A stretch of 64,000 nucleotides of DNA from Sambucus nigra (lineage: Eukaryota; Streptophyta; Magnoliopsida; Dipsacales; Adoxaceae): assembly GCA_949130495.1 (NCBI GenBank), contig OX422207.1, positions 834,866,073 through 834,930,072 on the forward strand, given 5' to 3'. The notes under the pieces are model-generated. The model made no database searches. It had not been told where the DNA came from and saw only the letters and a list, made by a program, of their open reading frames with translations. The number at the start of each line of letters is the position of its first letter. Position 1 is the stretch's first letter. Positions 57,622 to 64,000 of this stretch are shown here, one piece after another. The position numbers and the translations under genes were made by a program.

Positions 57622-58013
57622 AAAAACTTAACAAATGTTTTCGTTGTTAAGTCTCCGTTATAAGGTGGAGTTTGTGAAAAAATCTTAACAAGTGTTTTCG
57701 TTGTTAAGTCACCATTATAAGGTGGAGTTTATGATAAAAACTTAACAAGTGTTTTCGTTGTTAAGTCACCGTTATAAGGTGGAGTTTGTGAAAAAATCTT
57801 AACAAGTGGTTTCGTTGTTAAGTCACCGTTATAAGGTGGAGTTTGTGAAAAAAAAATTAACAAGTGTTTTCGTTGTTAAGTCACTGTTATAAGGTGGATT
57901 TTATGAAAAAACTTAACAAGTGTTTTTGTTGTTAAGTCACCGTTATAAGGTGGAGTTTATGGAAAAACTTAACAAGTGTTTTCGTTGTTAAGTCACCGTT
58001 ATAAGGGGGAGCT
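57622..58013. repeat. Seven-copy tandem repeat (about 58 bp) in intron 4 of the antisense gene
   Basis: Units contain CTTAACAAGTGTTTTCGTTG, TTAAGTCACCGTTATAAGGT and GGAGTTTGTGAAAAAAT. Within each unit CTTAACAA and TTGTTAAG can pair as an 8-bp stem with a nine-base loop. Copies differ by few substitutions, mostly in the A-rich part. The array accounts for most of the 494-bp intron, which is four to six times longer than the other introns. Confidence 0.92.
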
Positions 58014-58081
58014 TAAGAACAATCTTATGAAAAATCATAAATTATGGAAAATCTTAACAAAAGATAGTAAGGAAAATATAC

Positions 58082-58950
58082 CTCAGTCACAACGGGAGTA
58101 TATGAGGCAGCCACAGGGACAGGAACCGTTGGGGGAGAGATTATTACCCCAGAAGCCGTAACGGGGTCCCTGGACGCAGAAGCCTCCACGCTTGGCAAAA
58201 CTCTTGGCAAGACTCTATCACCCGTATAGGGCACAAGGGCCAGCACACGGGGTTCATCATGCGAAGACACTGAGCCCCCAAGCACAGCCACATCAGGACG
58301 GGGTGTAAACACACCAACCTGGGCCCTCACTGCAGGAGTTGGTGCAAGATCAGGAGAAAACTGTGCACAAAGACAAGTGTTAGAAAAGAAGAATGGGCAC
58401 ATAAAAAAAATGAAGAAAAACTCCTACGTGTTACTTACCTCAGTGATGATACTAAAAAGAGGAATGGCAGTTAGAGGTCTCATCAGCGTCGTCGGAAGAA
58501 GAACGCTTGCCAACAGCGAGGACATTTCAACCTGGGGTGCACAAAAACACCTCAGTGTTCAGCAGGCCAAATAAGAAAAGAATGGGACCAAGGACAATAA
58601 CAAATAAATTAAAGAGGAAACCATACCTCGGGTCCACTCTCCTCAATAGGAATAATGGGCAGAGGAACCTCAGGTGAGGCCTGTAAATCAGAAGGGACCA
58701 AAGGTGTTATCTCGGGATGTGCCACTTCGGGCAGGGTTACCACTTCAGGCGAGGAATCACTCGCAGGGTCAACGGCATCACCTCCTACAATGACTTCCCT
58801 CGCACGTTGGCTGACTCCATGGCGAGAATACGTAAGCCCTGTCATGAGTGAACGGGGAGGAGTCACATCGGTAGGAGATGCACCGAAGCGTCCCCCCACA
58901 AAAGGGCTCACGGGAGGGCTGGAAGGGTCTGGTCTTTCTATTTCAGCTCC
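58082..58950 (-). CDS. Antisense gene exons 2, 3 and 4: Pro/Ser/Val-rich middle region
   Basis: Exon 2 (58627-58950, 108 codons) GAEIERPDPSSPPVSPFVGG to ESGPE. Exon 3 (58439-58531, 31 codons) VEMSSLL to FSIITE. Exon 4 (58082-58360, 93 codons) FSPDLAPTPAVRAQVGVFTP to PVVTE. All three are free of stops in the spliced frame and each is a whole number of codons. Sequence is low complexity, rich in Pro, Ser, Val and acidic residues, and probably a disordered linker. No domain recognised. Confidence 0.75.
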
Positions 58951-59059
58951 CTGCACCACAATTGTCAAAAAAAAAAAAGAGAAGGGAAAATATATGTATA
59001 AGTAAAGATAGTCCTCCTTAAGAAAAAGGGCAATAATAACTAAAATCAGGCATACATAC

Positions 59060-61333
59060 CTCCGATTCAGAAGGAGAATGAGAAGACACGACCACGGGCG
59101 AAGAGGGAGGAGTAGCAGCAACTGAGGGGGCAGGGGTGGATTGCACCTCAGGGGTCGAATGTACCTCAGGAGTCCGTTTCTTATGGGACTTGGTGCCCAG
59201 AGTCTTCTTCCTCGAGCCAGCTGCACTAATACTGACCCCTTGAGGAACCCTGGAACTCTTCCTCTTCCTAGCCATTGGCTCTGAGGGATCCACCACCATC
59301 GGGGGAAAAGCAATGGAGGAGGGGACAACGACTGCATGCCGTTGATACTCGGCATTTATTCGATCTAGCTCTGCTTGGGCCTCCCTCCTTACACGCTCAG
59401 CCATCTCGGCATGCATGGGAGGTGGAACGGAGGCTATGGGAAGAGCTGCCACGGGAGTTTGGGGCTTCTGGGACTTCGATTTCGATTTCGATGTCCCACT
59501 CTTGGCCGTTTTTTCCTTCTTAGCAGGTGGTTGAGAAGCCCCCTCGTCGGTAGTAGCTGCAGTAGAGGGGGCAGCCTTCTTCGCAACAGCAGTTTTGGAC
59601 TTTGGCGTGGCAACTGGGACCATGGCACAAAGTGGGGGAAGCTCGTTGGGAGGTGCTTTGTGGCTTGAACTTAGAGGGAATTCTATCCCAAGCACAGAGT
59701 TGCCTTTTAGCCCCAACTCCACGGCAGAAAATGAGCAAATGGGAGGGTACACCAGCTCTCCCTCAATGAACTTAGCAATTTCAGCTAGTTGTTTTGGCCA
59801 ATACTTAGTGGCAAACAGAGGGGTCACATCCCCATGCCTAGTAATACTGGGAATGGTGACACGCCCAGCCATCGTTGAGGATATCCCCCACGCAGCAGTT
59901 GAAGAAAACAACGAACATGCCTCGCCAAAGGAGACTTTGGGGTTTGATGATTGGAAAACTGGACGTGGCACCCCCTGGTCAAACCCAAACTGACGGCTGC
60001 ATCGGTTGGGGTTATAATACTCGCTCGAGTATCCCCACTCGGTGTAGGAGGGAAGATATCTAGGAGAAAGAAGAAGAACTATGGCCAGCGAGGGGTCCTC
60101 AATGTCGGGAGAAGGGTCCCGTATCATTCTGGCATCATGATGAAAAAATTTACAAGTATGGAAAAAGGCCTCTTCTTGATAGGGCCTCATAACGAAGCTC
60201 TCAAAACGATCAATCACGGAAATCAACTCCTTTCGGCTTTGTCTCTTATGATAAATGAAGGACCGAGGAGGCAAAATCGTTTCAGCCGAAGGAGGACTAT
60301 TGGGCTTGGCCGCTACGGCAGGAAAGCGGAAGTAGAGAAAGCTAGTCAGAAGCACACTGTTGGCAAAATTGGCCAAGTTATAACGGCCAATGGAGCGTTC
60401 CGTGTCAAATAAGGCCCTATCCAACCAGGTGTACAGCGATCCCAAGGCAATTGCAGCCAGGGGAAGCTTTATGCCTCGAGCTAAGCGAAGGGACAGGTTG
60501 ATAAGGTCCCTTCGGGGATGGTCGTTGGGCTTGCCCGTCAAAAAGAAGCGGGAAAGAATCACAAGAATGTAAGCGAGAAGCTCCAACGGCGTACCTTGAC
60601 CAGGTGCAGTTGATGAGGAACTTCCTTCACCAGCACCCTTGAAGAAGTAATTGATCAAGGGAGAGAAAGTAGCTTTGTTGGAAGAACCGATGCAGCTTCG
60701 GCATATGCGATCCAACTCCAAACGATCTGCGGTCTCTCGAGCATCGAGAGCCTCATCGGTGTAGGGCTTATGGCCTGTTGCATCGAGGCCCAGGAACTCG
60801 CACACGTCCTCCAGAGTTATAGTAAACTCACCCCAAGCAGCAGTGAACGTATGAGTATCCACATTCCAGCGAGAGACCAGGATAGGTAGGGCAGCGTTGT
60901 TCTTTGATAGGGTAAACTCACCAAACCATCTAGCCCGTTGAAGACCGATCTTAGCAAGGACATCAACATAAGAACTCTGCATGTGAGAGTTCTAGGCAGC
61001 AAAGTGCGCGGGGGACCCCCCGGGTGCTTCAAAATCAATATGGGACCATGGGAAGTCCCCTCGCTCTAAGCGAAACCTGAGAGTTCCTTCTGGGGGAAGA
61101 AATCCCCACTTAGACACCTCTTCGTCCTCATCACCCAGCAAGAGGGCGTCAAACTTGGAGGAAAAGCAGACAGCCTTACAAGCAACAGCAAAGCCATCAC
61201 CCTCCCCAAAAATGGGAGAGCGACGGTAAAATCTCAGTTGTTCTTGGCGAGCAGCACCCAGGGCGGAGGCAGCAGTGGTGGTGGCAGACGGAGCACTGGT
61301 GGCGGAAATGGTGGGGTTGCTTGAAGACGCCAT
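59060..61333 (-). CDS. Antisense gene exon 1: plant mobile domain
   Basis: 758 codons from the ATG at 61333 (MASSSNPTISATS), interrupted only by TAG at 60992. The mobile domain (PF10536 type) is seen in YVDVLAKIGLQRARWFGEFT, the signature RWNVDTHTFTAAWGEFTITL followed by EDVCEFLGLDATGH, then LELLAYILVILSRFFL and GIKLPLAAIALGSLYTWLDR. The signature lies about 60 residues after the stop, some 170 residues into the full frame. The C-terminal third is Ala/Pro/Ser/Lys-rich with basic clusters (KSKSKSQK, ARKRKSSR, KSHKKR) that look like nuclear localisation signals. The exon ends SESE at GTATGTATG. The long open frame, far above chance, indicates recent selection. Confidence 0.85.
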
Positions 61334-61429
61334 GACAAACAGTGAAGTTGTAACAAAGAAAGCGTCGAGAGAAAATGGATCGAAAGCAACAATGGAGACG
61401 TACGATCACAAGTGGTGTTATAGCTCTTG

Positions 61430-61465
61430 CAACAATGGAGTCTCTCTCTCTCTCTCTTTATAAAA
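61430..61465 (-). promoter_or_regulatory. TATA box and pyrimidine/purine element of the antisense gene
   Basis: Minus strand TATAAA (61457-61462) immediately followed by GAGAGAGAGAGAGAGAGA, about 125 bp before the ATG at 61333. The spacing fits a transcript start near 61430. The promoter is in internal DNA, about 460 bp inside the 3' LTR, so the gene need not depend on the LTR. Confidence 0.6.
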
Positions 61466-61911
61466 AAAGAAGCGACAGTCTGAGGAAAAAGATAATAACG
61501 AAGTAAGGAAATAAGCAAAGAAGAAGGAAGAAGTGGAAACAGACCCCTCAGGCCCATGTGTTTAAGGTTCAAAGTATTTTGAATATGGTTGTTGAGACTT
61601 TTGAGTTTGGCGTTTAGATTTCCCCACCCTCGCACGTGCACGGCCGCCTGTAATCATTTCACATGAACACGTGGCACTTCGGGAAGTGCTGTGACAGTTG
61701 AAAAGACAGCGCACGTCATTAATGAAATGACGCATAGAGAACAGGAAGCATTGCCTTCTTCAGCAAGCTTGAGTTTTTGGCGCCAATCTTTTTGTCAGAC
61801 TTATCTAACAAGGCCCCAACGAAGAAGATGTTCCAACGGTTACACAAAGAAAAATCCATCAAGTTGAGTCATTTCGTGCAGACATTTCTTGTCCCAACAA
61901 ATCTCTCCACG
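61466..61911. other. Spacer between antisense promoter and 3' LTR
   Basis: No gene. Probable upstream control region of the antisense gene. It contains CACGTGGC on the plus strand (about 61669) and GCACGTGCACG (about 61632), which are G-box-like words. Confidence 0.5.
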
Positions 61912-61921
61912 AGGGGGCAAA
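61912..61921 (+). other. Polypurine tract of the Tat element
   Basis: GAGGGGGCAA directly before the 3' LTR, the expected plus-strand primer of reverse transcription. Confidence 0.8.
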
Positions 61922-63095
61922 TATAGAGGGGGCTTGAAGGTAACCCCGAGATTAGGGACAAATTCCTAATTAGCAACAGTGTTTGAGATTAAGCAACCGA
62001 GGCAACTCGAGCGTGGCAACTAAGCGAGACAGCTCGACGCGGCAGCTCATATTTTAGCTTGTTGTTTTAATCACATTGTATTTTCATTATTGATTTCTGT
62101 AAGCTTTAACGGTTGTAATGACGTAACGATAATAACTAAAAAGTTTGTATGAGGTCAAACGGTACTTGCGAGAGACCAGGCTTGGCAGGGCCTGGGAGAG
62201 CTTTCATGCTCTATCGAATGACCTCACTGAGGGAACTTTAGAGGGACCTGGTTTGGAGGATTGAGAAGTAAGGCACCGTTGGGGCTTGTCCTGACCATCT
62301 TAGATACACCTGGTAAAACACCTAAGGACCCTGACCGTGGAACCTCAAGCGGAGCAGCTTGGAGTTCCATCGGGCGTTGAGTCATAAACCAAGTAGCCCT
62401 CTACTTAATGTCACATCTACTATAGGTGATGTCACTAGCCAGCTAAACAATGTCAGACCTGCACTTGAGTAAACCACCGTGGTATTTGGGGCTGTCAGGC
62501 AGTTGGTAAGCCACCTCTGCGACAACAGCCCCCTGACACACAGTGGTTAGGCAAAAGGCATGTCTTGGCATTTAATGTTTATGACGTGGAGACAACTAGT
62601 GCATCAGGCATTTAATGCTGTGACATAAAGTATGAGGGATGTCTTTCATAGTCTTAAATGACTGAGTTGCCTCGGGGGTGGTGTGGGGGGATATTTAAGG
62701 ACCCCAACCACCTCTGAGAAAGGATGATCCCTTTGAGAATTGGAAAAGAGTTATTGCAAACTAGAGAGTTCACTGACTCACCATTGTCATTTATTACGAA
62801 GCTTTTAATATTTGACAGAGATTCTTGAGGGTGTTTTGTGTGTTTTCTACCTGCCCGCCAGGGTGTATCTAGGGTGCTTACTTCCCTCTCCCTCTAGCTA
62901 AGCCACTTCTAAAAAGTTCATTATTATCACCTGAGTTATACACGAGAGATTTTGGGAGTTTAAGCTGAGTTTACCTTCATTGGGTTCATGTTTATATGTT
63001 CTGTCATTGATCCTAAGCTCTAACCAACTGATTTATCATTACCATACTCAATAGGGGGTCTCGCCTCCATTTATAATCTAAAGTACCCTCTTATA
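61922..63095 (+). repeat. 3' LTR of the Tat element (1174 bp)
   Basis: Same length as the 5' LTR, 19 substitutions. Both terminal dinucleotides have changed (TATAGAGG instead of TGTAGAGG, TTATA instead of TTACA). TSD AAATG follows at 63096-63100. Confidence 0.94.
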
Positions 63096-63100
63096 AAATG

Positions 63101-64000
63101 TATTATACAAATCTAATACCCTCTCATGAACTCAAAAGTTGAAATATACTAAATATGAAAGTCTTCAAAATCTTCAACTTTTAAATCTTCAAATCTCTTT
63201 GCTTTACTTGCTCTTCTTTTTGCGTGCTTTCCAAATGATCATCAAAATCTTAAGTCCTACACACACTAAACAAAGCAAATACCTTCGTGACATTTCGAGT
63301 TTGAAAATGAGATAAACATAAATCAAACATTAATTTAAATCAAAGCAACCCCATTATGTAAACTCTCACTTCCCCATAATTCATAATTCGTTCTCCCCCT
63401 TTTTATTTGTTCGAAATGGACAAGAAAAAGAATAAACAATAATAAAACGGAGTGTCACGATAAGCATAGAAAATATATATATATCAATTACGCTCATGCA
63501 AGAATAAACTCAAAAGGCTTCACAAACTATTTTTGAATTTTCAAAATTTTCAAGCAACAATAATTTTACAAAAAACAACACACCATAATTTACACTAAGA
63601 TAACTAAATCGTGGATATGTAATGAAAGGGTGTGAACAAATTCGATAGAAAAATTAACTCAAGCATGCTTAACATATGTGCACGATTAATATGGAAACTC
63701 CTAACGAATGAACTCAAAATCGTCCTTAGGTGTAAAAATGTTAAATTCAAATGACATTGACTCAATCTAATCAACAAACTAAAGTCAAACGTGATTTCAA
63801 CACCAATAATGTCTAAAACTATGTATTTCTTTTTCAATACTTTGTCAGGACATATAATCCTGTTGATTTATTTCCATCTAAACTCCCTCATAAATAATAA
63901 TTCTTTTTATTTTTCTAATGAGGTGATCAAACTAAACTATTTACCCCCTTTTTGGCATATGATTATTTTTATTGCCTTAATTCTTTCTTGGGATCTTTTC
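63101..64000 (-). mobile_element. D internal tail, right piece
   Basis: Resumes the minus-strand copia element D after the nested Tat element. On the minus strand it contains GTCCATTTCGAACAAATAAA followed by AAGGGGGAGAACG (about 63392-63420), the same feature as near 44640 in C and 18250 in unit A, and TGATATATATATATTTTC further along. No gag is reached before the window ends. Confidence 0.72.

Larger units (their letters stand above)
57015..61333 (-). pseudogene. Five-exon antisense gene encoding a plant mobile domain protein
   Basis: Exons on the minus strand: 61333-59060, 58950-58627, 58531-58439, 58360-58082 and 57587-57015. Introns are 109, 95, 78 and 494 bp. Every exon ends GAG before GTA (donors GTATGTATG, GTATGGTTT, GTAAGTAAC, GTATATTTT), every acceptor is a C/T or T-rich stretch ending CAG, and all four introns lie between codons. 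The spliced frame is about 1180 codons with a single internal stop (TAG at 60992-60994). Domains in order: plant mobile domain, basic Ser/Pro-rich linker, Pro/Ser/Val-rich middle, helical coiled-coil end. A TATA box lies 125 bp upstream of the ATG. Related proteins (MAIN/MAIL1) are nuclear and act in heterochromatin silencing; what this one does for the element is unknown. Confidence 0.82.
48916..63095 (+). mobile_element. Complete Tat-type Ty3/gypsy element with an antisense plant-mobile-domain gene (14.2 kb)
   Basis: LTRs of exactly 1174 bp at both ends, TSD AAATG (48911-48915 and 63096-63100), primer binding site, gag, PR, RT, degenerate RNase H, second RNase H and integrase on the plus strand. 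A five-exon gene follows on the minus strand, then a polypurine tract. I count 19 substitutions and no indels between the LTRs (1.6 percent), including both terminal dinucleotides of the 3' LTR (TG to TA, CA to TA). The dual RNase H is diagnostic of the Tat group. It is nested in copia element D. Confidence 0.95.

Noticed and set aside
59275..60572. Plus-strand frames within the antisense gene region (for example 59951-60412)
   Set aside because: They are complements of PMD exon 1, which has the recognisable domain and splice structure on the minus strand.

Overview
The window is plant nuclear DNA, most likely from a eudicot (the species cannot be named from sequence alone). It is almost entirely nested transposable elements. 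Evidence for a plant: Ty3/gypsy elements of the Tat type with a second RNase H, Ty1/copia elements primed at a TGGTATCAGAGC site, a CACTA transposon carrying pieces of a plant-type P5A ATPase gene, long (TA)n microsatellites, hairpin MITEs, and a plant mobile domain (PMD) gene. I found no intact host gene, tRNA or rRNA. Background is AT-rich; the 48.9-63.1 kb element is visibly more GC-rich than its surroundings.

Layout. 1-4331: 5' part of a decayed minus-strand Tat-like gypsy element (E1). 4337-5386 and 26195-about 26540: tail and 3' LTR of a copia element (F), split by the next insertion. 5387-26189: a tandem array LTR-gag-LTR-gag-LTR of a gag-only copia element, flanked as one unit by the target duplication TACCT. 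Its first unit is split by a 7.7 kb CACTA transposon (9528-17250, TSD TCT) with subterminal repeats, a 168-bp satellite-like array and at least two captured gene fragments. LTR3 is split by a long palindromic MITE. 26.5-33.9 kb: old DNA with a second hairpin MITE, a SINE with a 10-bp TSD, a dead copia pol gene and a 2.7 kb solo LTR (TSD ATGGA). 33877-about 41017: 3' part of a second minus-strand gypsy element (E2) related to E1, carrying a decayed antisense gene that is interrupted by another solo LTR. 41018-46017: a gag-only copia element (C). 47739-64000: a minus-strand copia element (D), split at 48911 by a complete Tat element.

The main find is that Tat element (48916-63095; 1174-bp LTRs differing at 19 sites; TSD AAATG). 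Its plus strand carries gag, protease, RT, a degenerate RNase H, a second RNase H and integrase, all crippled by stops and frameshifts. Between pol and the 3' LTR, on the opposite strand, lies a five-exon gene with its own TATA box. All four introns fall between codons, and the first exon encodes a plant mobile domain. E2 carries a different antisense gene in the equivalent place, also with its own TATA box and pyrimidine-rich leader.

A second recurring signal is a cluster of the palindrome TCGTTCGAACGA about 300-560 bp inside every copia LTR of the F, A/B, C and D elements. In F, C and D it lies directly upstream of a TATA box.
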